Of a stretch of DNA of 64,000 bases, positions 1-7,792 are shown one piece after another. The notes below the pieces were generated by a model that saw nothing but the letters and a program-made list of their open reading frames with translations, ran no database searches and was not told the origin of the DNA. Every line of letters starts with the position of its first letter. Within the stretch, counting starts at the first letter, position 1. Position numbers and translations under genes: made by a program. This DNA comes from Exiguobacterium sp. s193 (GTDB lineage Bacteria > Bacillota > Bacilli > Exiguobacteriales > Exiguobacteriaceae): the NCBI RefSeq assembly GCF_018618755.1, contig NZ_JACSMR010000004.1, forward strand, positions 62,001 to 126,000. Direction: 5' to 3'.

Positions 1-536
1 ACGAGTCGGTTGACGAGACCAAAACGCTCCGCTTGATCTGCTGTCATCTGCTCCCCCGTCCATAACCATTCGAGGGCACGTGTCCGACCGATCCGTTTTG
101 TCAATCGCTGTGTTCCGCCTGCTCCCGGCATGACACCAAGATTCACTTCCGGGAAACCGAACCGTGTCGTATCTGTTGCATAAATTAAATCGCAAGCAAG
201 TGCCAGTTCGAATCCTCCGCCGAGGACATAGCCGTGAACGGCAGCGAGCAGCGGCTTCTTCACTCGGCTGATGCGGTCCCAATCGGCGAAAGGGTCCAGA
301 AGTTCCATCGTAATCGGTGTTGCCTCCAGCATCTCGTCGATGTCTGCCCCGGCAGAAAATGATTTTCCGGCGCCACTCAATACGATGGCACCAATTGTTT
401 CGTCGCGGTCGAACTGCTCCATCGCTTCGACGATTTCACGAATCATCGCCCGGTTGAGGGCGTTATAACGCTCCGGTCGATTGAGAGTGATGCGTCCGAC
501 CGCTCCATCAATCGCCGTCTTAACGTACTGTGGCAT
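1..536 (-). CDS. Enoyl-CoA hydratase/isomerase family protein (partial, 3' end beyond window)
   Basis: Crotonase-fold enzyme, probably the PaaF/PaaG-type hydratase or isomerase acting on ring-opened phenylacetyl-CoA intermediates. The visible N-terminal ~178 residues contain the crotonase features: LNRPERYNALN near the start, an oxyanion-hole segment SGAGKSFSAGADIDEM, and the second oxyanion-hole segment HGYVLGGGFELALACD followed by FGFPEVNLGVMPGAGGTQRL. The start is ATG at 536; an ATG two codons upstream (542) is equally possible. The start overlaps the 3' end of the EthD-type gene, so translation is probably coupled. It is the last visible gene of the paa operon, and the C-terminus lies off the left edge. 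Whether it is PaaF or PaaG cannot be decided from the visible part. Confidence 0.9.
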   Translation of the reverse strand, partial: MPQYVKTAIDGAVGRITLNRPERYNALNRAMIREIVEAMEQFDRDETIGAIVLSGAGKSFSAGADIDEMLEATPITMELLDPFADWDRISRVKKPLLAAVHGYVLGGGFELALACDLIYATDTTRFGFPEVNLGVMPGAGGTQRLTKRIGRTRALEWLWTGEQMTADQAERFGLVNRL

Positions 537-843
537 CGGCATGGACTTCTTCACCAATCATCAATGTGACGAGGTCCCCTGCGAAGCTCATCAAGTCCTT
601 ACCCGATGCTTTTCCTTCAAGTGACCGCATGCCGGCTTGCATCGACTCGTGACTTTCATAGACCATTTCACACATCAAATAATATTTTCCTTCGCCACCC
701 ATCGGTGAACCGACGATTTTCGTCACGGTCATCTCTTGTAGGCCGGGAATTTTAGCCGTGATCGGACCATGAACATTGAAGTAGTGCTCGTCAAACTGTT
801 CCTTGTTCTCCGGGTGTTTATAAAGCGCGATTAGTTTTACCAT
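520..843 (-). CDS. EthD family protein (paa operon)
   Basis: A 107-residue ferredoxin-like alpha/beta-barrel protein of the EthD family. N-terminal features are IALYKHPENKEQFDEHYF and the family-typical HGPITAKIPGLQ. EthD proteins are small dimers of uncertain biochemical role that often sit beside oxygenases or ring-degradation enzymes. Here the gene lies between paaD and the enoyl-CoA hydratase, about where many proteobacterial paa operons carry the reductase paaE. It has no flavin or [2Fe-2S] motif, so it cannot replace PaaE. The RBS GGAAGG lies 8 bases before ATG 843. Family assignment is fairly firm; the role is inferred from context only. Confidence 0.85.
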   Translation of the reverse strand: MVKLIALYKHPENKEQFDEHYFNVHGPITAKIPGLQEMTVTKIVGSPMGGEGKYYLMCEMVYESHESMQAGMRSLEGKASGKDLMSFAGDLVTLMIGEEVHADATVR

Positions 844-858
844 ATCAATTACCTTCCT

Positions 859-1356
859 TCACATGAGAGTAGAGACGGGTTTCATCGCCTCGAATGGATT
901 TTTACACGTTTTACAGTACAGAATGCTGCGACATGCCGTCGGACCAAAGAGGTTTTCAATCGATACGAACGTCGAACCACAGTACGGACAATCAATTTCC
1001 CACGATCCGTCGACGACGCGTGGTGGGGCAATCCCGAATGACTTCAGTCCCTCGATACCTCGCTCGGTAATCCGGTCCGACGTCCACGGCGGGTCAAAGA
1101 TGAAGACGACATCGATTGTTTGTAACGCCGTAATTTGCTCGAGCGCCGCAATCGTATTTTTTTTGATGATGTCGAGTGCCGGACACCCGAGGAATGTCGG
1201 AAGTAACGTCACCCGAAGCGCGTAGCCGCCTGCAGATTCCGTCAATTCCATCGTGTCAAACATCCCGAGATCAAGAATGCTGACGGCATCGATTTCCGGA
1301 TCTTTGACGGTATCGAGCGCGGCCTGGATTTCTTGTTGTAACGCAAGCGTCGTCAT
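859..1356 (-). CDS. paaD: 1,2-phenylacetyl-CoA epoxidase, subunit D
   Basis: Subunit of the phenylacetyl-CoA epoxidase system. It belongs to the MIP18/DUF59-type fold linked to Fe-S cluster handling, and PaaD is thought to help mature the oxygenase. The DUF59-like region is at the N-terminus (TVKDPEIDAVSILDLGM, then LLPTFLGCPALDIIKKN). The C-terminus carries a cysteine pair arrangement CPYCGS...CRSILYCKTC, probably metal binding. The start is ATG 1356, because GGAGGG lies six bases upstream; a longer reading from 1392 would run back into paaC without its own RBS. Length ~165 residues fits the family. Lies directly downstream of paaC in the paa operon. Confidence 0.93.
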   Translation of the reverse strand: MTTLALQQEIQAALDTVKDPEIDAVSILDLGMFDTMELTESAGGYALRVTLLPTFLGCPALDIIKKNTIAALEQITALQTIDVVFIFDPPWTSDRITERGIEGLKSFGIAPPRVVDGSWEIDCPYCGSTFVSIENLFGPTACRSILYCKTCKNPFEAMKPVSTLM

Positions 1357-1369
1357 GACGCATCCCTCC

Positions 1370-2155
1370 TCACCATACGGCGGACTGGTCAATCAAATAA
1401 ACTTCTCCAAGCGTCGACAAGGCATCGTTTAAGTCAGCCGAATGCTCACCATTTCGCCCATTTGACGACATCCGCATCTCGGGTAACGTGACATCCAACT
1501 CGACAAGTGTCGGCGTCAATGTCTGATACCACCGATCAAGTAAGATGCCTTGTCCTTCAATCAATCGCATCTCTTCGATCACGTCACCGTGCTCCCCGTA
1601 ATCAAACATGTCACCGAAGTCCGCCAACACTTGTTCAAGTGCCGCATCCATCTTTTGGCGTGCCGTCGGAGTCGCTTGATACAGTTGCGTGAACCACGTT
1701 TGCCAGTGGAGCAGGTGATAGTACAACTCCATATTGATTTTGACGGCGGCTACTGCGAGTGGGGCATAGCTGCTGTTTTTTAAGGCATCGATGCGGATTT
1801 TTTTCGCCAGCGTGTAACAGTAGTTCCGGACGACGGCATACGCCCAGTCATATTCCGGTGTCTCCATATAGTATCCGGGACCGTTGACCCGTTCGACGAG
1901 AATCGAATTTTTTCGTTCATGCGCCAGCCGGACGTGTGCCAATGCGTCCGCCTTCCCTTCCCCTAACTCTTCGAGCAATTGATAATACATCGCCGCGTGT
2001 CCCATCGAATCCTGGGCAATGGATGAGGACGCGACATCTTCTTCGATATGCGGTGCCAGACCAAGCCATTCCGAGCCGCGGAACGCATAAAGAAAATCGT
2101 CATCCGCTAACTGATACAGTAACGCTGCGAGCGCTGTCCGTTCTTGCTCCGTCAT
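1370..2155 (-). CDS. paaC: 1,2-phenylacetyl-CoA epoxidase, structural subunit C
   Basis: A 261-residue ferritin-like protein, the non-catalytic structural partner of PaaA in the phenylacetyl-CoA epoxidase. The first half shows SEWLGLAPHIEEDVASSSIAQDSMGHA, where the family keeps a degenerate diiron helix, followed by the long helical PaaC core. The start codon overlaps the stop of paaB (ATGA, 2152-2155), with a strong GGAGGT upstream, so the two are translationally coupled. Length and order (A-B-C-D) match known paa operons, so the assignment is secure. Confidence 0.95.
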   Translation of the reverse strand: MTEQERTALAALLYQLADDDFLYAFRGSEWLGLAPHIEEDVASSSIAQDSMGHAAMYYQLLEELGEGKADALAHVRLAHERKNSILVERVNGPGYYMETPEYDWAYAVVRNYCYTLAKKIRIDALKNSSYAPLAVAAVKINMELYYHLLHWQTWFTQLYQATPTARQKMDAALEQVLADFGDMFDYGEHGDVIEEMRLIEGQGILLDRWYQTLTPTLVELDVTLPEMRMSSNGRNGEHSADLNDALSTLGEVYLIDQSAVW

Positions 2156-2496
2156 TTCGAGTCACCTCCTTGCCAAGACATGATTTCTTTTTCGTCGAGC
2201 ATCTGCTGTTCATAATGGCGCCACTTTTTCTTCAAGTAGCCGTACCCTTTCGTCGTCCGGTAATCCTTGTTATCGAGTCGCGTCAACATCTGCTTTTCGT
2301 CCGGAGTCAAGCCGCGGACGTCCGTCCGTTTGACGACCCAAATGTCGACGACCGGTTCGCGACGCATGAAGTTTTCTTGCGCCATCAGTAAAGCCATCTC
2401 CTTGTTTGGTGCAAGCAAGCTGAATTGATGCGTGAACGCGGCGTTCGGCGTCCGCTTACTAAACACTTCGAACTCTTGATAAAATGTTTCCGTCAT
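2152..2496 (-). CDS. paaB: 1,2-phenylacetyl-CoA epoxidase, subunit B
   Basis: Small bridging subunit of phenylacetyl-CoA epoxidase, 114 residues. The N-terminus FYQEFEVFSKRTPNAAFTH is characteristic of PaaB, followed by GSLLAPN-like and AQENFMRREPVVDIWVVKR segments. The start is ATG 2496, preceded by GAGGGAGGAAACGAC. A longer open frame to 2730 only reads antisense to the paaA reading and has no RBS at its ATG. Sits 13 bases after paaA and overlaps paaC by four bases. Confidence 0.95.
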   Translation of the reverse strand: MTETFYQEFEVFSKRTPNAAFTHQFSLLAPNKEMALLMAQENFMRREPVVDIWVVKRTDVRGLTPDEKQMLTRLDNKDYRTTKGYGYLKKKWRHYEQQMLDEKEIMSWQGGDSK

Positions 2497-2509
2497 GTCG
2501 TTTCCTCCC

Positions 2510-3481
2510 TCATGCCATCGTCTCGGCCAACGCTTCACGGACCCATGCGTTATTTTGATAAGACGTCCGGCGTAAGGCGAGACGCTCCTTCGAACGTGGT
2601 CCCCCGCCTTGAATGATTTTCTTAAACTCCGACCAATCGGGCTGGGCATAAATCCATTGTCCCGATTCTTCGTCAAAACGGAGGGTCGGATCCGGAATGA
2701 CCAGTCCAAGCGATTGAATCCGTGGGACATACTTCGTAAAGAAATTTTGGCGGAGTTCTTCGTTTGTCTTCGTCCGAATCTTATAGGCGATCGTGATGTC
2801 TTGTTTTGATGTCCCGGTCGTTTCTTTTGTCGCGGGGCCGAAGAACATCAAGAGCGACTCCCACCATTCGTCCAGGGATTCCTGAATCATCGCTTTTTGT
2901 TCGGGTGTCCCTTCAGCAAGTGCCATGATGATTGATTCACCATGCTGGGCATGGAACACTTCTTCCGCACAAATCCGTTGTAAGGCACGGGCATACGGAC
3001 CGTATGACGCCCCTAACATGTTCGTCTGGGTGATGATTGCCGCCCCATCAACGAGCCAACCGATCGTTCCGGCATCTGCCCACGTACGGGTCGGCATGTG
3101 GAAGACGTTGTGAAACTTCAGACGTCCCGTAAACAGGTCATCCATCAAATCACCGCGCGTTTTCTCGTACGGTTTCATCAAATCCTCGACGACGCGAAGC
3201 AACAGTTGTCCGTGCCCCATTTCATCCTGGACTTTCGCCATGATCCCAAGTTTTCGCCGTAGGGACGGGGCTTTCGGGACCCACTCCTTCTCTGGTAAGG
3301 CGCCCATGATTTCACTGATTCCGTGCATCGAAATCAATTTGATTAACGTATCGCGGTAAAAAGCAGGCATCCAGTCATCCGCTTCAATCTTTTCACCGTT
3401 CTCGATTCGTTCCGTGAACCGGGCGAGCTTTTCCTCTTCCGTCATGACTTCCGGTTCGAACAAGTGTGTTGCATCGTACAT
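2510..3481 (-). CDS. paaA: 1,2-phenylacetyl-CoA epoxidase, catalytic subunit A
   Basis: Diiron oxygenase subunit that, with PaaB/PaaC, converts phenylacetyl-CoA to its 1,2-epoxide using O2. The 323-residue protein shows the ferritin-like ligand segments DEMGHGQLL (about residues 79-87) and CAEEVFHAQHGESI (about 171-184), which supply Glu/Asp and His ligands to the two irons. The start ATG 3481 follows AAGAGGAGGAACTCAAT. Located 20 bases downstream of paaK. No PaaE reductase gene is visible in the operon within this window. Confidence 0.96.
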   Translation of the reverse strand: MYDATHLFEPEVMTEEEKLARFTERIENGEKIEADDWMPAFYRDTLIKLISMHGISEIMGALPEKEWVPKAPSLRRKLGIMAKVQDEMGHGQLLLRVVEDLMKPYEKTRGDLMDDLFTGRLKFHNVFHMPTRTWADAGTIGWLVDGAAIITQTNMLGASYGPYARALQRICAEEVFHAQHGESIIMALAEGTPEQKAMIQESLDEWWESLLMFFGPATKETTGTSKQDITIAYKIRTKTNEELRQNFFTKYVPRIQSLGLVIPDPTLRFDEESGQWIYAQPDWSEFKKIIQGGGPRSKERLALRRTSYQNNAWVREALAETMA

Positions 3482-3501
3482 ATTGAGTTCCTCCTCTTGT
3501 C

Positions 3502-4803
3502 TTAAACAGGTTCTTTATCCGACGTTTCGGTCCGACGATCGATAATCCGCTCTGCTTTCCCTTCTGAACGGGTGACGCCATACTGCGGGTGACAGATCAT
3601 CTCAATCGAAATCAGGCATTCTGATTTGATGGCTTCACAGACGGTCCGCATGACTGCTTCTTGCTGCGTCTGTTCTTCGAGCTCGACGTGTAACTCGATC
3701 GCATCAAGTCCATGTCGTTTGACGAGATGAATTTGATAATGTGGCGTGACACCATCTTGTTTCAATAGGACACGTTCAATCTCCGACGGGAAGACGTTGA
3801 CACCGCGGATGATCATCATGTCGTCCGTCCGTCCTGTAATCCGGGACATCCGGGTCGTCGTTCGACCGCAAGCGCATGTTTCACGTGTAATCGAAGCAAG
3901 GTCCCCCGTCCGGTAGCGAATAATTGGAAGCGCTTTCTTTTTTAAACTTGTAAAAACGAGTTCCCCGACCATCCCTTCTGGTAACGGTTCCCCCGTGCTC
4001 GGATCAATGACTTCCGTGATGAACAAGTCATCCATGATGTGTAATCCCTGTTGCGCTGGACATTCGATTGCGACGCCCGGACCCATGATTTCGCTCAGTC
4101 CGTAAATATCAAGTGCCGTAATATTCAATTTTTTCTCGAGCGTCCGACGCATTTCTTCCGACCACGGTTCAGCTCCGAAAATTCCATAACGTAAGCCCGT
4201 TGTCCGAGGATTGATTCCCCGCTCTTCCATCCGTTCTGCGAGGCGCAGCACATAAGAAGGTGTCCCGCAAATCCCTGCCGGTTTGAAGTCTTCGATCAAT
4301 GTGATTTGCCGATCCGTATTCCCGCCGGATACAGGAACGACCGTCATTCCGAGTTTTTCTGCTCCGGCATGTAAACCGAGACCACCCGTGAACAGTCCAT
4401 AACCATACGCGTTATGCAACAAATCCGTCCGTTTTGCACCTGCCATGACGAGACCACGTGCGACGGCACCTGCCCAGTCGTCCAAATCTTCCTTCGTGTA
4501 CCCAACGACCGTCGCTTTGCCGCTCGTTCCGGACGAGGCATGAATTCGCGCCACCTCTTCTTGTTTGACGGCAAACAGCCCGAACGGATAGTTCTCACGT
4601 AAATCACTTTTTCGGGTGAACGGAAGTTTTTGAATATCTTCCAGCTGGTCAAAGGCAACAGCATCAAGCCCGGCTTCCTCAAAACGTTTCCGATAAAATG
4701 GAACACGTTCCATCGCATACCGGACGGTTTCACGTAAACGATTGAGTTGCAGTTGTTGTCGTGTTTCATGCGTCATCGTCTCAAGTGCCTCATCATAAAA
4801 CAT
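3502..4803 (-). CDS. paaK: Phenylacetate--CoA ligase
   Basis: Adenylate-forming enzyme that activates phenylacetate to phenylacetyl-CoA with ATP, the entry step for external phenylacetate. The 433-residue protein has the ATP-binding signature ASSGTSGKATVVGYT (about residues 90-104), YGLSEIMGPGV, and YRTGDLASIT near the hinge. Length fits PaaK (430-440). The start ATG 4803 is preceded by AAGGAGGTGCGCG. It is the first gene of the leftward operon and is transcribed from the divergent region at 4804-5136. Four CxC-type cysteines in ETCACGRTTTRM are common in this family. Confidence 0.96.
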   Translation of the reverse strand: MFYDEALETMTHETRQQLQLNRLRETVRYAMERVPFYRKRFEEAGLDAVAFDQLEDIQKLPFTRKSDLRENYPFGLFAVKQEEVARIHASSGTSGKATVVGYTKEDLDDWAGAVARGLVMAGAKRTDLLHNAYGYGLFTGGLGLHAGAEKLGMTVVPVSGGNTDRQITLIEDFKPAGICGTPSYVLRLAERMEERGINPRTTGLRYGIFGAEPWSEEMRRTLEKKLNITALDIYGLSEIMGPGVAIECPAQQGLHIMDDLFITEVIDPSTGEPLPEGMVGELVFTSLKKKALPIIRYRTGDLASITRETCACGRTTTRMSRITGRTDDMMIIRGVNVFPSEIERVLLKQDGVTPHYQIHLVKRHGLDAIELHVELEEQTQQEAVMRTVCEAIKSECLISIEMICHPQYGVTRSEGKAERIIDRRTETSDKEPV

Positions 4804-4820
4804 CGCGCACCTCCTTATTC

Positions 4821-4849
4821 ATTATACATTAAAAATACGCTCGTTTAAA
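4821..4849 (-). promoter_or_regulatory. Candidate sigma-A promoter of the paa operon
   Basis: On the minus strand TTTAAA (4844-4849) and TATAAT (4821-4826) are separated by 17 bases, placing transcription start a few bases before the paaK RBS. A second candidate uses TTGACA further upstream with a poor -10. Visible sequence only; strength and regulator unknown. Confidence 0.5.
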
Positions 4850-5136
4850 TTCAGTTATATGTTAAACCTACGATACGTTCACAATGTTGTCAATGATTCA
4901 TTTTGTTAAAAGCTACCATATCTTTCGTCATCCAATCGGTTCTTCGTCTTTTTTTGGATTTGAGGTCTTTTACGCGTCATAAAACGGCATAACATACTAA
5001 TGTTTGGAAAAAATTTCTGAAATGGTTTGCTCATTTTGTAACTGATTGATAAAATATCGTGTGACAAGTGTTATACTATTTTTGGTAAGACCACCTGGAG
5101 AGAAACAGACATGTTTTGAAGGTAAAGGAGGATTCT
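4850..5136. promoter_or_regulatory. Divergent intergenic control region, paaK / thioesterase operon
   Basis: About 290 bases separate the two diverging operons. The plus-strand side has an extended -10 (TG, one base, TATACT; 5069-5077) without a good -35, suggesting need for an activator or relief from a repressor. No clear long palindrome typical of a TetR-type PaaR site was found, and no regulator gene lies next to it. The RBS AAAGGAGG precedes the thioesterase ATG at 5137. Confidence 0.45.
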
Positions 5137-5532
5137 ATGAAACCTGGTTTAGCCCTTGGTCAGACGGCATGTGTCAAAACGACCGTCACGGAAGAGATGT
5201 TCGCACAGTTCGAAGGAACCGTCGTCCATCCCGCCTACTCCACCGTGTCGATGGTCTATCATATGGAGTGGGCCGCCCGCAAAATCATCCTCCCTTATCT
5301 GGAATCGTCCGAAGAAGGCGTCGGGGGAGCAGTCAACGTAAAACATCTGAATATGGCACCGCTCGGGTCGAACGTCACTATCATAGCGACGGTGACGGAA
5401 CTGCGGGACAACCGCGTCCGGACAAAAATCGACGTCACGAACGAACACGGGTTGATCGGCGTCGGCGAAGTCACACAAATCATTTTGGATAAACGATTGA
5501 TTGAAGAAAAGTTGACGACACACGTTGTTTAA
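5137..5532 (+). CDS. Hotdog-fold thioesterase family protein
   Basis: A 131-residue protein resembling the single-domain hotdog thioesterases related to fluoroacetyl-CoA thioesterase FlK. Features are the N-terminal [15 protein letters not shown], the substrate-region [17 protein letters not shown], and the hotdog core [20 protein letters not shown]. Such enzymes hydrolyse small acyl-CoAs. Beside phenylacetyl-CoA-producing genes it may rescue CoA from stalled or toxic ring-CoA intermediates, as PaaI and PaaY do; that is inference. The start is ATG 5137 after AAAGGAGGATTCT, because the upstream ATG at 5116 has no RBS. First gene of the rightward operon. Confidence 0.8.
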   Translation: MKPGLALGQTACVKTTVTEEMFAQFEGTVVHPAYSTVSMVYHMEWAARKIILPYLESSEEGVGGAVNVKHLNMAPLGSNVTIIATVTELRDNRVRTKIDVTNEHGLIGVGEVTQIILDKRLIEEKLTTHVV

Positions 5533-5541
5533 ACTAAAAAA

Positions 5542-5555
5542 TGAAAGCGCTTACT
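5542..5555 (+). promoter_or_regulatory. cre-like site (CcpA) before phenylalanine dehydrogenase
   Basis: TGAAAGCGCTTACT matches the Bacillus catabolite-responsive consensus TGWAANCGNTNNCW except at the last base. It sits in the 46-base gap between the thioesterase stop and the dehydrogenase RBS, so it could act as a roadblock or flank an internal promoter. Confidence 0.5.
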
Positions 5556-5578
5556 TAGAAATCCAAGGAGGCTTTGAC

Positions 5579-6724
5579 ATGAACATGATCAATCCATCTA
5601 CAAACACATCCTTATCAATCATGGAAAAAATCGCAGGACACGAACAGGTCGTCTTTTGTAACGATCCGATTTCGGGACTTCAAGCCATCATCGCGATTCA
5701 CGATACGACACTTGGTCCGGCACTCGGCGGTTGTCGCATGGCACCGTATGCGACCGTCGATGAGGCACTGGACGATGTCTTACGTCTATCGCGTGGCATG
5801 ACCTATAAATGCGCCGCTGCCGACGTCGATTTCGGCGGAGGGAAAGCTGTCATCATCGGTAATCCGGCAACGGACAAAACACCGGAAATGTTTCGTGCGT
5901 TCGGACGGTTCGTCGATTCGTTAGGCGGACGTTTTTATACAGGGACAGACATGGGGACGACGATGGACGACTTCGTCCATGCGAGTCGCGAAACCTCACG
6001 GATCGTCGGCATCCCGGAAGCCTTTGGCGGGAGTGGTGATTCGTCGATTCCAACTGCTGAAGGTGTCATCAATGGATTACGTGCAACGATTGAGAGCTTG
6101 TTCGGATCGGACGACTTGAGTCGTGCCTCTTACGCCGTCCAAGGACTTGGAAAAGTCGGCTACAAGGTCGCAGAGCAACTTTTACATTCTGGTGCCAATC
6201 TGTATGTCTCGGACATTAACGAAGTAGCACTCGCCTCGATCGTCAAAGAAGCCGAGATGACACCGGGAACGGTTCATGTCGTTGCCCCACACGAGATTCA
6301 CCTGACGGATGCCGATGTCTTCGTCCCTTGTGCCTACGGTGGCGTCATCCGTGCGGATAACATCACAAGTCTTCCATGTAAGGCAATCTGCGGTTCAGCC
6401 AACAATCAGCTCGCAGACGATTCGCTCGCTGAAGCATTGATGCACCGCGGTATCCTTTATGCCCCTGATTACATCGTCAATGGCGGTGGTCTGATTCAAG
6501 TCGCAGATGAACTGTACGGAGCCAACCATGAACGGGTCCTCCTGAAAACACGTCACATTTACGATGCCGTCCTGGAAGTATTCGGACAATCACGTGCCGA
6601 GTCAATCACGACACTCGAAGCCGCAAACCGGATGTGTGACAAACGGATTCACGTCCGCGCCCGCCACAATAATATCTTCACGAATACAACAAAACCGAAG
6701 TGGAACATTCGCAATCAATCTTGA
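5579..6724 (+). CDS. Phenylalanine dehydrogenase (NAD+)
   Basis: Glu/Leu/Phe/Val dehydrogenase family, 381 residues, catalysing phenylalanine + NAD+ to phenylpyruvate + NH3 + NADH. The lysines Lys77 ([10 protein letters not shown]) and Lys89 ([10 protein letters not shown]) match the substrate-binding and catalytic lysines of the family, and the Rossmann motif is [25 protein letters not shown] is the form I recall from phenylalanine dehydrogenases of Lysinibacillus and Sporosarcina, whereas leucine dehydrogenases carry GGSGDPSPVTA. The N-terminal segment [18 protein letters not shown] and the C-terminal RPKWNI-like end (KPKWNIRNQ) agree. The start is ATG 5579 after AAGGAGG; an ATG two codons later is possible. 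Followed 14 bases later by the E1alpha gene. Confidence 0.9.
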   Translation: MNMINPSTNTSLSIMEKIAGHEQVVFCNDPISGLQAIIAIHDTTLGPALGGCRMAPYATVDEALDDVLRLSRGMTYKCAAADVDFGGGKAVIIGNPATDKTPEMFRAFGRFVDSLGGRFYTGTDMGTTMDDFVHASRETSRIVGIPEAFGGSGDSSIPTAEGVINGLRATIESLFGSDDLSRASYAVQGLGKVGYKVAEQLLHSGANLYVSDINEVALASIVKEAEMTPGTVHVVAPHEIHLTDADVFVPCAYGGVIRADNITSLPCKAICGSANNQLADDSLAEALMHRGILYAPDYIVNGGGLIQVADELYGANHERVLLKTRHIYDAVLEVFGQSRAESITTLEAANRMCDKRIHVRARHNNIFTNTTKPKWNIRNQS

Positions 6725-6738
6725 TGGAGGTGGACGAG

Positions 6739-7791
6739 ATGGAATCACAATTCCCGATTCAACGCATCATCGACGATGCCGGTCAAATCGTCGACGAGAC
6801 GAAACGAGACGCTTTGACGAAAGAATTAGCGTTACAGTTATTCACGCACATGAACCGAATTCGGACATTCGACCGAAAAGCGATCAACTTGCAACGCCAA
6901 GGGCGGCTCGGAACCTATGCCCCGTTTGAAGGACAGGAAGCGGCTCAAGTCGGCAGTGCCCTGGCGTTAAACGATACGGACTGGATTTTTCCGACGTACC
7001 GTGATCACGGGGCGACGTTGACGTTCGGTGCCGATATGGTACGGACACTCCTTTACTGGAATGGACGGGTCGAGGGGTGTGTCCCGACGGACGACTTGCA
7101 TATCTTCCCGCCTGCCGTTCCGATTGCCACACAAATCCCCCACGCGGTCGGTGCCGCATGGGCGGAAAAACGAAAAGGAACGTCTGCCGTCTCCGTTGCC
7201 TATTTCGGAGACGGGGCGACATCTGAAGGTGACTTCCATGAGGGGATGAACTTCGCCAGTGTCTTCCAGGCACCAGTCATCTTGTTCAACCAAAATAACG
7301 GCTATGCGATTTCCGTCCCGATCCAGAAGCAGATGCACTCGGAGACCATCGCCCAAAAAGCACTCGCTTACGGCATGCCAAGCGTCCGGATTGATGGAAA
7401 CGATGCCTTTGCCGTCTACTTCACGATGCAAGACGCTGTCGCCCGCGCACGGAACGGTCAGGGACCGACATTGATCGAGGCCGTCACATGGCGGTTCGGT
7501 GCCCATACGACAGCGGACGACCCGTCGAAGTACCGCGATCAAGAACGGTCGCGCGACCGTGTCGATCCGCTCGAGCGCCTCGAACAGTTCATGCGCACGC
7601 AAGGGTTTTACGAAGACACGGAAATCGATGCAATCCGGACACGCCATCAAATGGAGGTCGAGGAGGCCGTCAAAGCGATGGAAGCCTTCAAGCCACCGGC
7701 GATTGATGACCTCTTCGATCATACCTATGCGACGTTGCCAGCAGACGTCGCGCGTCAAAAAGCCGATTACCTGACTGCGAGGGGGAACTAA
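6739..7791 (+). CDS. 2-oxoacid dehydrogenase complex, E1 component alpha subunit
   Basis: Thiamin-diphosphate-dependent decarboxylase subunit, 350 residues. The ThDP/Mg motif starts with GDGATSEGDFHEGMNF and ends with the NN pair in LFNQNNGYAIS. FPTYRDHGATL and the phosphorylation-loop-like RFGAHTTADDPSKY are family features. Annotation pipelines would probably call it pyruvate or branched-chain dehydrogenase E1. Its position directly after phenylalanine dehydrogenase and opposite the paa operon suggests phenylpyruvate as substrate, giving phenylacetyl-CoA; that is inference. The start is ATG 6739 with GGAGGTGG upstream; ATGs at 6700 and 6724 lie inside or at the end of the previous gene. Confidence 0.92.
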   Translation: MESQFPIQRIIDDAGQIVDETKRDALTKELALQLFTHMNRIRTFDRKAINLQRQGRLGTYAPFEGQEAAQVGSALALNDTDWIFPTYRDHGATLTFGADMVRTLLYWNGRVEGCVPTDDLHIFPPAVPIATQIPHAVGAAWAEKRKGTSAVSVAYFGDGATSEGDFHEGMNFASVFQAPVILFNQNNGYAISVPIQKQMHSETIAQKALAYGMPSVRIDGNDAFAVYFTMQDAVARARNGQGPTLIEAVTWRFGAHTTADDPSKYRDQERSRDRVDPLERLEQFMRTQGFYEDTEIDAIRTRHQMEVEEAVKAMEAFKPPAIDDLFDHTYATLPADVARQKADYLTARGN

Positions 7792-7792
7792 C

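Noticed and set aside
5525-6724. Leucine dehydrogenase as the product
   Set aside because: [11 protein letters not shown] and the N-terminal [11 protein letters not shown] match phenylalanine dehydrogenase better than the leucine enzyme's GGSGDPSPVTA.
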